Of a DNA stretch of 56,848 nucleotides, positions 27,286 through 36,456 are shown one piece after another. The number at the start of each line of letters is the position of its first letter. Position 1 is the stretch's first letter. Made by a program: the position numbers and the translations under genes. The notes under the pieces were generated by a model, which saw only the letters and a list, made by a program, of their open reading frames with translations, did not search any database and was not told where the DNA came from. This DNA is from Nocardia cyriacigeorgica (GTDB lineage: Bacteria > Actinomycetota > Actinomycetes > Mycobacteriales > Mycobacteriaceae): NCBI RefSeq assembly GCF_010858045.1, contig NZ_JAAGVC010000034.1:1-56848 (forward strand), read 5' to 3'.

Positions 27286-28503
27286 ATGATCACCACCCTC
27301 GTCGCGATCGCGGTCGCCGCGGCGGTGCTCGCGGTGGCGCTGCTGATCTGGTCGCGGACCCGCCGGGTGGTCACGACACCGGCCGAGCGGGCCGTGCATT
27401 CGGCGCTGCACACCGCGTCCCTGGCGGCGCGTCCGCTGCGGCGCGGGCTCGACGAGAAATCGGCTGCCGAGGCCGCACCGCATCTGCGGGCGCTGACCGG
27501 AGCCGACGCGCTCGGCGTGGCCGATGCAGAGGCCACGCTGCTGGCCTGGGACGGGCCCCATACCGACCTGAGCGAGCAGTTCACCGAGGCGGCGCGACGC
27601 GCCATGGCGGGGGAACGACCGGTGCTGGTCGGCGGGCCCGGCGGGCAGCCGCGCGGGCGCGGCGGCGATCACGCGGGACGCACGCTCATCGCGCAGCCGC
27701 TGATCATCGAGGGCACCGGTGTGGTGGGCGCGCTCGGCGTCGTCGGCACCGGCACACCCGGCCCCGGCACGCTCGGCGCGGTCGCCGAAGTGGCGCGGTA
27801 TGCCTGCGGGCAACTGGAATTGGCCGAACTCGACGCCTCACGGGCGCGGCTGGACCGGGCCGAGGTGCGGGCGCTGCGGGCGCAGATCAGCCCGCATTTC
27901 ATCTACAACGCGCTCAACACCATCGCCTCGTTCGTGCGCACCGACCCGGCGAGGGCCCGCGAGCTGATCCTGGAATTCGCCGATTTCACCCGCTACTCGT
28001 TCCGGGCCGCCGGCGAATACACCGTGCTGGCCGACGAATTGCGCAATATCGAGCGGTATCTGGCGCTGGAGCGGGCCCGATTCGGCGATGCTCTCCAGGT
28101 CAAGTTGCAGATCGCCCCGGAAGTGCTCGGTGTGGTGCTGCCCTTCCTCGCGCTGCAACCGCTGGTGGAGAACGCGGTGCGCCACGGGCTGGCCGGTTCC
28201 CCCACCGGCGGCACGGTCAGCATCGTGGCCGCCGACGCCGGCACCGACTGTGTGATCAGCGTCGAGGACGACGGCGCCGGCATGGACCCGGAGCTGCTGC
28301 GCTCGGGTGCCCTCGACGCGGTCGAATCCGGTTCCGGCGCCACCGCTTCCAGCGAATCGGCGCACGTGGGGCTGGCGAATGTGGACGATCGCCTGCGGGC
28401 CGCGTTCGGCAACGACTACGGGCTGGTGGTGGAAACCGCGCCCGGCGCGGGGACGAAGGTCAGCATGCGAGTGCCGAAATTCCGCGCGGGAATCCAAGCC
28501 TGA
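27286..28503 (+). CDS. LytS-type sensor histidine kinase
   Basis: A 405-residue kinase with one N-terminal membrane helix (about 2-22), a GAF-like middle part, the His_kinase domain with phospho-acceptor H204 (ISPHFIYNALNT), and a C-terminal HATPase (LQPLVENAVRHG, EDDGAGMD, GLANVDDRL). The ATG at 27286 starts directly at the membrane helix. The partner response regulator follows 94 bp downstream, then two transporter genes and acs, so it most likely senses acetate or another short-chain acid, or the carbon state linked to it (context inference). Confidence 0.93.
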   Translation: MITTLVAIAVAAAVLAVALLIWSRTRRVVTTPAERAVHSALHTASLAARPLRRGLDEKSAAEAAPHLRALTGADALGVADAEATLLAWDGPHTDLSEQFTEAARRAMAGERPVLVGGPGGQPRGRGGDHAGRTLIAQPLIIEGTGVVGALGVVGTGTPGPGTLGAVAEVARYACGQLELAELDASRARLDRAEVRALRAQISPHFIYNALNTIASFVRTDPARARELILEFADFTRYSFRAAGEYTVLADELRNIERYLALERARFGDALQVKLQIAPEVLGVVLPFLALQPLVENAVRHGLAGSPTGGTVSIVAADAGTDCVISVEDDGAGMDPELLRSGALDAVESGSGATASSESAHVGLANVDDRLRAAFGNDYGLVVETAPGAGTKVSMRVPKFRAGIQA

Positions 28504-28597
28504 CCGCCGGATCGCGCCGCAAGACCTGCCCGCGCCCACCCCACCGCACTGTCTACGATGGGTGGGCTGTGATGTAGGACACCGGAAGGGGCTGGCG

Positions 28598-29374
28598 ATG
28601 CTGCGGGTGCTGGCCGTCGACGATGAGAAGCCGGCCTTGGACGAACTCGTCTACCTGCTGCGCGCGCAACCGGCGGTGGGCGAGATCCATGCCGCCGGCG
28701 ATGCCACCAGTGCGCTGCGGCTGCTGCGGGCCAACCCGGTCGACGCGGTGTTCCTCGACATCAATATGCCCGGCCTGGACGGCATGGAACTGGCCGGAAT
28801 CCTGTCCGAATTCGCCAGCCCGCCCGCGGTGGTGTTCGTGACCGCCCACGACGACAAGGCGGTGGCCGCCTTCGACCTCGGGGCGGTGGACTACCTGCTC
28901 AAACCGTTGCGCGAGGCCCGCTTGGCCGAGGCCGTGCGCCGCATCGCCGCCGCGCGCGGCACCGCCGCGACGACCGAGGCCGAGACCGCGCCGGAAACAC
29001 CCGACACCAATGAGGTGATCCCGGTGGAGCTCGCCGGAGTCACCACGCTCGTGCACCGCTCGAGCGTGAGCTGGGTGGAGGCCGACGGTGATTACGCGCG
29101 GCTGCACACCAGCGCGGGCTCGCATCTGGTGCGGATCCCGCTCTCGGCGCTGGAGGCACGCTGGCAGGACGCCGGTTTCCTGCGGGTGCACCGGTCGTAT
29201 CTGGTGGCGCTGCGGCAGGTGACGGGCCTGCGCACGGTCGGCAGCGGCACGGTGGTGTGCCTGCGCGGCGAGGGCGAGGCGGCCGCGGTCGAGCTGCCGG
29301 TGAGCCGGCGTCAGGTGCGCGAACTCAAACAGCGACTGGTCCGCGGCCCGCGCCAGACCTGGACCGGCCGATGA
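28598..29374 (+). CDS. LytTR-type response regulator
   Basis: A 258-residue regulator. The receiver domain contains D54 (AVFLDINMPGLDG), with acidic residues at VDDE and a conserved Lys in YLLKPL. The C-terminal LytTR DNA-binding domain (about 145-250) contains VSWVEADGDYARLHT and FLRVHRSYLVAL. GGAAGGGG lies upstream of the ATG. Its last codons overlap the next gene by ATGA. It is expected to activate the symporter and acs genes that follow; target sites would be paired 9-bp direct repeats, which I did not locate with confidence. Confidence 0.94.
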   Translation: MLRVLAVDDEKPALDELVYLLRAQPAVGEIHAAGDATSALRLLRANPVDAVFLDINMPGLDGMELAGILSEFASPPAVVFVTAHDDKAVAAFDLGAVDYLLKPLREARLAEAVRRIAAARGTAATTEAETAPETPDTNEVIPVELAGVTTLVHRSSVSWVEADGDYARLHTSAGSHLVRIPLSALEARWQDAGFLRVHRSYLVALRQVTGLRTVGSGTVVCLRGEGEAAAVELPVSRRQVRELKQRLVRGPRQTWTGR

Positions 29375-29739
29375 CGGGCCCGCAGCCGCGCCCGCCCCGG
29401 GAACGGGTGGTGCTGGCCGAGCGGCGCGGCGCCCGCCGGGTGCACACCAGGATGGAGGTGGCCGAGCAGACCGAGATCGGTGCCGCCATGATCGGCGGGC
29501 TCATCCGTGCCCAGCTCGGCCTCGCGCTGCGCCTGGCCCTGGTGACGGTGGCCGTGCTGGGTGCGCTGCCGCTGCTGTTCGGCGTCGAATCGGTCGCCGA
29601 GGCCGCGGTGCTCGGGATCCGGTTGCCGTGGCTGCTGCTCGGCGCGGCGGCCTATCCGGCGCTGTACGGGATCGGCCGGCTCTATCTGCGGCTGGCCGAA
29701 CGCAATGAGCACGATTTCCTCGAGCTGGCCGAGGATTGA
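29371..29739 (+). CDS. Small two-helix membrane protein, symporter partner
   Basis: A 122-residue protein. A basic N-terminal region is followed by two hydrophobic helices (LALRLALVTVAVLGALPLLF and LPWLLLGAAAYPALYGIGRL), then RLAERNEHDFLELAED. Topology and position match the DUF485-type partners of ActP symporters, although sequence similarity to the second copy at 31643 is low. It starts inside the stop codon of the response regulator and ends two bases before the symporter, so it is translationally coupled to both. Confidence 0.8.
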   Translation: MTGPQPRPPRERVVLAERRGARRVHTRMEVAEQTEIGAAMIGGLIRAQLGLALRLALVTVAVLGALPLLFGVESVAEAAVLGIRLPWLLLGAAAYPALYGIGRLYLRLAERNEHDFLELAED

Positions 29740-29741
29740 CG

Positions 29742-31502
29742 ATGACGCAGGCGTCGACGGCCGGGACCTGGCTGACGGTGGCGGCGCTGCTGCTGGCGGC
29801 GGCCGCGACGGTGATCATCGGCGGCTACGGCGTCCGGCTGGCGCGCACCACCTCCGACTTCCTGGTGGCCTCCCGCAGCGTCGGTCCGCGCTGGAATGCG
29901 GCGGCGGTGTCGGGTGAATACCTGTCGGCGGCCTCGTTTCTCGGTGTCGCGGGCCTGATCGCGAAGTACGGTGCGGATGCGCTGTGGTATCCGGTCGGCT
30001 TCACCGCAGGCTATGTGGGTCTGCTGATGTTCGTCGCGGCCCCGCTGCGGCGCTCGGGTGCCTACACGGTGCCCGATTTCGCCGAGTTCCGGCTCGGCTC
30101 CCTGCGGTTGCGGCGGCTCGCGGCGCTGGTGGTGGTGCTGATCTGCGGGGTGTATCTGATTCCGCAGTTCCAGGGCGCGGGCCTGACGCTGCGCATTCTG
30201 CTCGGGGTGCCCGGCTGGGTCGGTGCGGTGGCGGTCGGCGCGATCGTGATCGCCAACGTCGTTGGCGGTGGCATGCGCTCGATCACGCTGGTGCAGGCCT
30301 TCCAATACTGGCTCAAGCTCACCGCGGTGGCCTTGCCCGCGCTGGTACTGCTCGGGCATTTCCTCGGTGCGCAGCAACCCGTCGGCGGCCCCGCCCCGCC
30401 GACGGTCGCGCAGAGTACGACCGTCGAGGTCACCACACCGGTGATCGTGCAGGTCGACGCGCCGCAGCGGGTGCTGATCTCGGGCACCCTCGACGGGCGC
30501 CCGGTCGACGGTCCGGTCGACCTCGGCCCCGGCACACACGAACTGGCCGCCGACACCCGGCTCGTGCTGGAGGCGGGGGCCACGGTCCCGGTGGTCGCGG
30601 GCGCACCCGCCGACGGCACGGCCTGGCTGCGACCCGGCGGCGGATTCGGTGACCCGCATCCGCTCTATCAGGTGTATTCGCTGATCATCGCCACCTTCCT
30701 CGGCACCATGGGCCTGCCGCATGTGCTGGTGCGCTTCTACACCAACCCCGACGGCCGCGCCGCCCGCGCCACCGCGCTGGCGGTGATCGGACTGGTTGGC
30801 GGGTTCTACCTGTTCCCGATTCTGCTCGGGGTGTTCGCGCGGCTGTATGTGCCGCAACTGCTGATCACCGGCACCTCCGATGCGGCGGTGCTGTTGCTGC
30901 CCGGTTCGGTGCTCGACGGCCTGCCGGGTCAGCTGCTGGCCGCGCTGGCGGCGGCCGGCGCGATCGCGGCCTTCCTCGCCACCTCCTCCGGGCTGCTGGT
31001 CAGCATCGCGGGCGTGCTCAGCACCGATGTGCTGCGCGGGCGCATCCGCGACTTCCGGGCGGCGGCGCTGGTGGCCGGGGCGGTACCGCTCGGCCTCTCG
31101 CTGACGGTGGTGTCGCTGGACCTGTCGCGGACGGTGGGCTTGGCGTTCGCGGTGGCGGCCTCGACCTTGTGCCCGCTGCTGGTGCTCGGCATCTGGTGGC
31201 GCGGGCTCACCGCGGCGGGCGCGGTGGCCGGGTTGCTCGCCGGCGGCCTGGCCTCCGGCGGCGCGACCGTGGTGTCGGTGCTCGGCGGAATCTCCGAGGA
31301 ACTCGGCGACGGCTGGCCCGCCGCGCTGCTCGGGTATCCGGCGGCGCTCAGCGTTCCGCTGGCGTTCCTGACGATGATCGTGGTCAGCCTGCTGACGCGG
31401 CGGCAGGACGAGCTCACCGTCGCGCGCATCTTCGTCCGCATGCATGCCCCTGAACGGCTCGGTATGGGCGCCGACCGCGAAGGCGGGCTGTCGGCGGGCT
31501 GA
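29742..31502 (+). CDS. Sodium:solute symporter (SSS family), ActP/MctC-like, with an extra-long loop
   Basis: A 586-residue transporter with about 13 helices. SSS landmarks include DFLVASRSVGPRWNAAAVSG, EYLSAASFLGVAG and MGLPHVLVRFYTNPDGRAAR. Between about 210 and 305 it carries a hydrophilic, beta-like insertion (TVEVTTPVIVQVDAPQRVLI and onward) absent from the second symporter in this cluster. This is probably an extracellular domain. The family takes up acetate, pyruvate or propionate with a cation. It is coupled to the small membrane protein two bases upstream and followed by a hairpin terminator. Confidence 0.9.
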   Translation: MTQASTAGTWLTVAALLLAAAATVIIGGYGVRLARTTSDFLVASRSVGPRWNAAAVSGEYLSAASFLGVAGLIAKYGADALWYPVGFTAGYVGLLMFVAAPLRRSGAYTVPDFAEFRLGSLRLRRLAALVVVLICGVYLIPQFQGAGLTLRILLGVPGWVGAVAVGAIVIANVVGGGMRSITLVQAFQYWLKLTAVALPALVLLGHFLGAQQPVGGPAPPTVAQSTTVEVTTPVIVQVDAPQRVLISGTLDGRPVDGPVDLGPGTHELAADTRLVLEAGATVPVVAGAPADGTAWLRPGGGFGDPHPLYQVYSLIIATFLGTMGLPHVLVRFYTNPDGRAARATALAVIGLVGGFYLFPILLGVFARLYVPQLLITGTSDAAVLLLPGSVLDGLPGQLLAALAAAGAIAAFLATSSGLLVSIAGVLSTDVLRGRIRDFRAAALVAGAVPLGLSLTVVSLDLSRTVGLAFAVAASTLCPLLVLGIWWRGLTAAGAVAGLLAGGLASGGATVVSVLGGISEELGDGWPAALLGYPAALSVPLAFLTMIVVSLLTRRQDELTVARIFVRMHAPERLGMGADREGGLSAG

Positions 31503-31519
31503 CCGTTCGTCGCACACAT

Positions 31520-31542
31520 CCGACCGTTCACCGCACGGTCGG
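31520..31542 (+). terminator. Terminator hairpin after the first symporter
   Basis: CCGACCGT and ACGGTCGG form a perfect 8-bp stem with a seven-base loop, starting 18 bp after the symporter stop. It separates the kinase/symporter operon from the second symporter operon, which has its own 100-bp leader. Confidence 0.55.
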
Positions 31543-31642
31543 CTACGCCTGCCGAGTGACCCAGGCCACAGCATTCTCACCGAGCGCGGGCGGTCGTAAC
31601 TTCGGTACACACCGTAAGCCACGTCACAGGTAGGACCGGGTG

Positions 31643-31999
31643 ATGACCACAACCGATACCGACGCCGCACCGCCGCCGCGTACGCCGACACCGGAGGAGT
31701 TCCTCCGGATGCAGGCCGGCCCGGAGTTCCAGGAACTGCGAAGCCGATTGCGGCGCTTCGTCTTCCCGATGACCGCACTGTTCCTCACCTGGTACCTGGT
31801 GTACGTGTTGCTGGGCGCCTACGCGCACGACTTCATGGCCACCACGCTGTTCGGCAACATCAATGTCGGGCTGGTGCTCGGCCTCGGGCAGTTCGTGTCC
31901 ACCTTCGTCATCACCGGGCTCTACGTCCGGTTCGCCAACCGGGAACTCGACCCGCGGGCCGCGGCCATCCGCGAGGAACTCGAAGGGGTCAAGGCATGA
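31643..31999 (+). CDS. DUF485 family membrane protein
   Basis: A 118-residue protein with two membrane helices (FPMTALFLTWYLVYVLLGAY and NVGLVLGLGQFVSTFVITGL) followed by YVRFANRELDP, the DUF485 signature. Its gene overlaps the start of the ActP-type symporter by ATGA, the conserved yjcH-actP arrangement. It is assumed to assist or stabilise the symporter; its biochemical role is not established. Confidence 0.93.
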   Translation: MTTTDTDAAPPPRTPTPEEFLRMQAGPEFQELRSRLRRFVFPMTALFLTWYLVYVLLGAYAHDFMATTLFGNINVGLVLGLGQFVSTFVITGLYVRFANRELDPRAAAIREELEGVKA

Positions 32000-33636
32000 A
32001 CGCGCAGTATCTGGCCGCCGACGCCACCGTCGGCAATCCGATCGCCAATATCAGCATTTTCGCGCTGTTCGTGGCCGTCACCATGGTCGTGGTCATCCGG
32101 GCCAGCCGCAAGAACACCACCGCCGCCGACTATTTCACCGGCGGACGCGGCTTCTCCGGTCCGCAGAACGGCATCGCCATCGCGGGCGACTACCTGTCGG
32201 CGGCCAGCTTCCTCGGCATCGCTGGCGCCATCGCGGTCTACGGCTACGACGGGTTCCTCTACTCGATCGGCTTCCTGGTCGCCTGGCTGGTAGCGCTGCT
32301 GCTGGTGGCCGAAATGCTGCGCAACACCGGCAAATTCACCATGGCCGACGTGCTCAGCTTCCGGTTGAAGCAGGGCCCGGTGCGCACGGCGGCGGCATTG
32401 ACCACGCTGACGGTCTCGTTGTTCTATCTGCTGGCCCAGATGGCAGGGGCCGGCGGTCTGGTGGCGCTGCTGCTCGACATCTCCAGTAAATCCGGGCAGG
32501 CCGTGGTGATCGCCGTGGTCGGTGTGCTGATGATCGTCTACGTCCTCGTCGGCGGGATGAAGGGCACCACCTGGGTGCAGATCATCAAGGCGGTGCTGCT
32601 CATCACCGGTGCCGCGGTGATGACGCTGGTGGTGTTCGCGAAGTTCGGGTTCAACCTGTCGGAGATCCTCGGTTCCGCGCAGGCCGCGGTGAGCGGTTCG
32701 GCCAACGACGCCGTCGCCGCCCGCGATGTGCTCGCCCCCGGCGCCCAGTACGGCGGCAGCGAGATGTCGAAGCTGAATTTCCTGTCCCTCGGTCTGGCCC
32801 TGGTGCTCGGCACCGCCGGTCTGCCGCATGTGCTGATGCGCTTCTACACCGTGCCCACCGCCAAGGAAGCCCGCCGCTCGGTGGTGTGGGCGATCGCCCT
32901 GATCGGCGCGTTCTACCTGTTCACCCTGGTACTCGGGTATGGCGCCGCGGCGCTGGTCGGCCCGGACGAGATCCTGGCCGCGGCCGGCGGGCAGAACTCC
33001 GCTGCCCCGCTGCTGGCGTTCGAACTCGGCGGAGTGCTGCTGCTCGGCGTGATCTCCGCCGTCGCCTTCGCCACCATCCTCGCGGTGGTGGCCGGGCTGA
33101 CGATCACCGCGTCGGCCTCCTTCGCCCACGACATCTACGCCAGCGTGCTCAAGCGCGGTAAGGCCGATGAGTCCGCCCAGGTGCGGGTCTCACGGATCAC
33201 GGCGGTGGTGATCGGCGTGCTGGCCATCGGCCTCGGCATCCTGGCCAACGGCCAGAACATCGCCTTCCTGGTGGCGCTGGCCTTCGCGGTGGCGGCCGCG
33301 GCGAATCTGCCGACGATCCTGTACTCGCTGTTCTGGCGGCGGTTCAACACCACCGGCGCGCTGTGGAGCATGTACGGCGGCCTGGTCTCGACCATCGTGC
33401 TGATCGTGTTCTCCCCCGCCGTCTCCGGGTCGAAGTCGGCGATGATCCCCGGCTCGGACTTCTCCTGGTTCCCGCTGTCCAATCCCGGCATCGTGTCCAT
33501 CCCGCTGGCCTTCGCGCTCGGTGCCGCGGGCACCTTCTACGGCGGACGCCGCGGCGGCGAGGATCCGGCCAAGGCCGCCGAGATGGAGGTGCGCTCGCTG
33601 ACCGGGGTGGGCGCGGAGAAGGCGGTGGTGCACTGA
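31996..33636 (+). CDS. actP: Cation/acetate symporter (ActP/MctC type)
   Basis: A 546-residue SSS transporter with about 13 helices. Landmarks are YFTGGRGFSGPQNGIAIAGD, YLSAASFLGIAG, GTAGLPHVLMRFYTVPTAKE and AVAAAANLPTILYSLFWRRF. ActP/MctC proteins import acetate and related monocarboxylates. It is translationally coupled to the DUF485 gene and followed 52 bp later by acetyl-CoA synthetase, so uptake and activation of acetate are genetically linked. Confidence 0.95.
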   Translation: MNAQYLAADATVGNPIANISIFALFVAVTMVVVIRASRKNTTAADYFTGGRGFSGPQNGIAIAGDYLSAASFLGIAGAIAVYGYDGFLYSIGFLVAWLVALLLVAEMLRNTGKFTMADVLSFRLKQGPVRTAAALTTLTVSLFYLLAQMAGAGGLVALLLDISSKSGQAVVIAVVGVLMIVYVLVGGMKGTTWVQIIKAVLLITGAAVMTLVVFAKFGFNLSEILGSAQAAVSGSANDAVAARDVLAPGAQYGGSEMSKLNFLSLGLALVLGTAGLPHVLMRFYTVPTAKEARRSVVWAIALIGAFYLFTLVLGYGAAALVGPDEILAAAGGQNSAAPLLAFELGGVLLLGVISAVAFATILAVVAGLTITASASFAHDIYASVLKRGKADESAQVRVSRITAVVIGVLAIGLGILANGQNIAFLVALAFAVAAAANLPTILYSLFWRRFNTTGALWSMYGGLVSTIVLIVFSPAVSGSKSAMIPGSDFSWFPLSNPGIVSIPLAFALGAAGTFYGGRRGGEDPAKAAEMEVRSLTGVGAEKAVVH

Positions 33637-33688
33637 GCACTTCCCGATCCCCGTTGTCCCCCTTGCTCATTCGATAGGAGTGCACGCG

Positions 33689-35641
33689 TTGACCACCGTC
33701 ACCGTCGACCATCTCGACAACCCCGCCGCATACCCGCCGCCCGCCGCATTCGCCGCGAACGCCAATGCCGGTGCCGCCCTGTACGACCGGGCGGCCGCGG
33801 ACCGGCTCGAATTCTGGGCCGAGCAGGCCCGCCGGTTGCACTGGGAACGGCCGTGGAACCAGGTGCTGGACTGGAGCAACGCGCCGTACGCGGAGTGGTT
33901 CGCCGGCGGCACCCTCAATGTGGCCTACAACTGCGTCGACCGGCATGTGCTCGACGGTCACGGCGATCAGGTCGCCATCCACTGGGAGGGCGAGCCGGGC
34001 GACTCCCGTTCGATCACCTACCGTGACCTGCTGGCCGAGGTGAGCCGGGCGGCGAACTACTTCACCGAGCTGGGATTGGTCGCCGGAGATCGGGTCGCCA
34101 TCTATATGCCGATGGTGCCAGAGGCCATCGTGTCGATGCTGGCGTGTGCGCGGCTGGGGCTGACGCATTCAGTGGTGTTCGCGGGCTTTTCGCCGGCGGC
34201 GCTGCGGCAGCGCGTCGACGACGCCGGCGCGCGCCTGGTGGTCACCACCGACGGGCAGTGGCGGCGCGGCAAGCCCGCGCCGCTCAAGGCGGCGGTGGAC
34301 GAGGCGCTGGGTGCGCCGGGCGAGACCACCGTCGAACATGTGCTGGTGGTGCGGCGCACCGAGATCGAGGTGCCGTGGACCGAGGGCCGCGATCTGTGGT
34401 GGCACGAGACCGTCGCGAACGCCTCCCCCGAACACGAAGCCGAGGCCTTCGACGCCGAACACCCGCTGTTCATCCTCTACACCTCCGGCACCACCGGAAA
34501 ACCCAAGGGCATCCTGCACACCTCCGGCGGCTACCTCACCCAGACCGCCTACACCCACCACTACGTCTTCGACCACAAACCCGGCGCCGACGTCTACTGG
34601 TGCACCGCCGACATCGGCTGGGTCACCGGCCACAGCTACATCGTCTACGGCCCCCTCGCCAACCGCGCCACCCAGGTCGTCTACGAAGGCACACCGAACT
34701 CTCCGAACGAGCACCGGCATTTCGAGATCATCGAAAAGTACGGGGTGAGCATCTATTACACCGCTCCCACCTTGATCAGGACGTTCATGAAGTGGGGCAG
34801 GCAGATCCCGGACGCCCACGATCTGTCCTCGATCCGGGTGCTCGGCTCGGTCGGCGAACCGATCAACCCGGAGGCGTGGCGGTGGTATCGCGACGTGATC
34901 GGTGCGGGCACGGCGCCGATCGTGGACACCTGGTGGCAGACCGAGACCGGGTCGATCATGATCTCCCCGCTGCCCGGCGTCACCGCGGCCAAGCCCGGCG
35001 CGGCGATGACCCCGCTGCCCGGCATCTCCGCACGCGTCGTCGACGATGACGGCACCGGGCTCGGCCGCGACCGCTCGGGCCTGCTGGTCCTCGACCAGCC
35101 GTGGCCGTCGATGCTGCGCGGTATCTGGAACGATCCGCAACGGTTCCAGGAGACCTACTGGGACCGTTTCCGCGAATCCGGTTGGTACTTCGCCGGCGAC
35201 GGCGCGCGGCTGGACGCCGACGGTGACCTGTGGGTGCTCGGCCGCGTCGACGACGTCATGAACGTCTCCGGCCACCGCATCTCCACCGCCGAGGTGGAAT
35301 CGGCGCTGGTCTCCCATCGCGCCGTGGCCGAGGCCGCCGTGGTCGGTGCCAGTGACGCCACCACCGGGCAGGCCATCGTCGCCTTCGCCATCCTCACCGC
35401 CGAGGCCGGGGCCGGCGAGCAGGATCGAGAGGCACTGATCACACAGCTGAAAGCCGAAGTGTCCCAGCAGATCAGCCCGATCGCCCGCCCGCGCGATATT
35501 CATATCGTGCCGGAGCTGCCGAAGACCCGCAGCGGCAAGATCATGCGCAGGCTGCTGCGCGATGTCGCCGAGGGACGCGAACTCGGCGACACCTCGACCC
35601 TGGTCGACCCGACCGTTTTCGAGTCCATCGCCCGCGGGTAA
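33689..35641 (+). CDS. acs: Acetyl-CoA synthetase
   Basis: A 650-residue AMP-forming acyl-CoA synthetase that turns acetate, ATP and CoA into acetyl-CoA. The P-loop is YTSGTTGKPKGILHTSGGYL, and WWQTETGSIM, YWDRFRESGWYFAGD and the C-terminal KTRSGKIMRRLLRD are all present. The last contains the lysine normally acetylated to switch the enzyme off. I chose the TTG at 33689 because AGGAG lies eight bases before it; GTG at 33680 overlaps that site. It completes the acetate island. Confidence 0.95.
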   Translation: MTTVTVDHLDNPAAYPPPAAFAANANAGAALYDRAAADRLEFWAEQARRLHWERPWNQVLDWSNAPYAEWFAGGTLNVAYNCVDRHVLDGHGDQVAIHWEGEPGDSRSITYRDLLAEVSRAANYFTELGLVAGDRVAIYMPMVPEAIVSMLACARLGLTHSVVFAGFSPAALRQRVDDAGARLVVTTDGQWRRGKPAPLKAAVDEALGAPGETTVEHVLVVRRTEIEVPWTEGRDLWWHETVANASPEHEAEAFDAEHPLFILYTSGTTGKPKGILHTSGGYLTQTAYTHHYVFDHKPGADVYWCTADIGWVTGHSYIVYGPLANRATQVVYEGTPNSPNEHRHFEIIEKYGVSIYYTAPTLIRTFMKWGRQIPDAHDLSSIRVLGSVGEPINPEAWRWYRDVIGAGTAPIVDTWWQTETGSIMISPLPGVTAAKPGAAMTPLPGISARVVDDDGTGLGRDRSGLLVLDQPWPSMLRGIWNDPQRFQETYWDRFRESGWYFAGDGARLDADGDLWVLGRVDDVMNVSGHRISTAEVESALVSHRAVAEAAVVGASDATTGQAIVAFAILTAEAGAGEQDREALITQLKAEVSQQISPIARPRDIHIVPELPKTRSGKIMRRLLRDVAEGRELGDTSTLVDPTVFESIARG

Positions 35642-35691
35642 TCCCGGGGACAGGCGGCGGACCCGGTCCGTGAGGGGGATCGGGTCCGTCG

Positions 35692-36276
35692 TCAGCTCCG
35701 GGCGACCTCGCGGCCGGTGGCCAGCAAGAGCAGATCGATCGCGGGAGCGCGCACCTGCTCCGGCCCGTCACCGTAAGACCAGTCCGCGTCGGTCGCGGTC
35801 AGCCGCAGGCCACGCAGCCGCTTGCGGGCACCGTAGAACCGGCTGGCCAGCACATGATCCAGGGCGGCGACGACCCGGGGCGGCGGGGTGTGCAGGGTGC
35901 GTCCGAGCGGGCGGGCCACATCTTGTTCGTGCACGATGACGTCCACCAGCGGGTCGGCGGGCGCGGCGCCGGGCGAGCGCCGCGACGATCCCGCCGCGGC
36001 CCGCAGCTGTGCGATCAGCTCGGCGGGTGCGTAGCGCGCCGACACTCGGCGTGCGGCGTCGGCGTTCATCCGATCCCAGTTGCCCCTGGCCCGGATCAAG
36101 CCCATGAGGGTGGAGCCGAGGCTGTCGACCGAGGTGATGTGGGCGAGAACGTCGTGGATGGTCCAGCCCGCGCACAGCGATTCGCGCTGCCATTCGTCGT
36201 CGCTCAATTCGTCGAAGAAATCGGCGAAGGCCAGCCGTTCGGCACGCAACCAGGTCGAGATCAGGTCAGGGTCCAT
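35692..36276 (-). CDS. Mycothiol-dependent maleylpyruvate isomerase-type (DinB-fold) protein
   Basis: A 194-residue protein of the TIGR03083/MDMPI N-terminal family. The metal-binding HDVLAH (H41, H46) follows SLCAGWTI, and VHEQDVARPLG supplies further polar ligands near H116. The family is common in mycothiol-producing actinobacteria, where members act as thiol-dependent isomerases or S-transferases. The substrate cannot be told. It is convergent with acs and divergent from the PhzF gene. Confidence 0.88.
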   Translation of the reverse strand: MDPDLISTWLRAERLAFADFFDELSDDEWQRESLCAGWTIHDVLAHITSVDSLGSTLMGLIRARGNWDRMNADAARRVSARYAPAELIAQLRAAAGSSRRSPGAAPADPLVDVIVHEQDVARPLGRTLHTPPPRVVAALDHVLASRFYGARKRLRGLRLTATDADWSYGDGPEQVRAPAIDLLLLATGREVARS

Positions 36277-36456
36277 CGTCGGGTTCTCCCGGATCGCAGG
36301 GGCGTCACCGATATCGACGGCGCGGGGCCGCCGGAATCATCGGTGGCCCGGAATCGGCGTCGTCCGCCGGCTACGCCCAAGTGGACGCATGACCTGGCGA
36401 CGCTGCGAGATACCTTGCGCGAAGCGGTTATTCAGAGTTGGAGTACCTTCTTGCGC

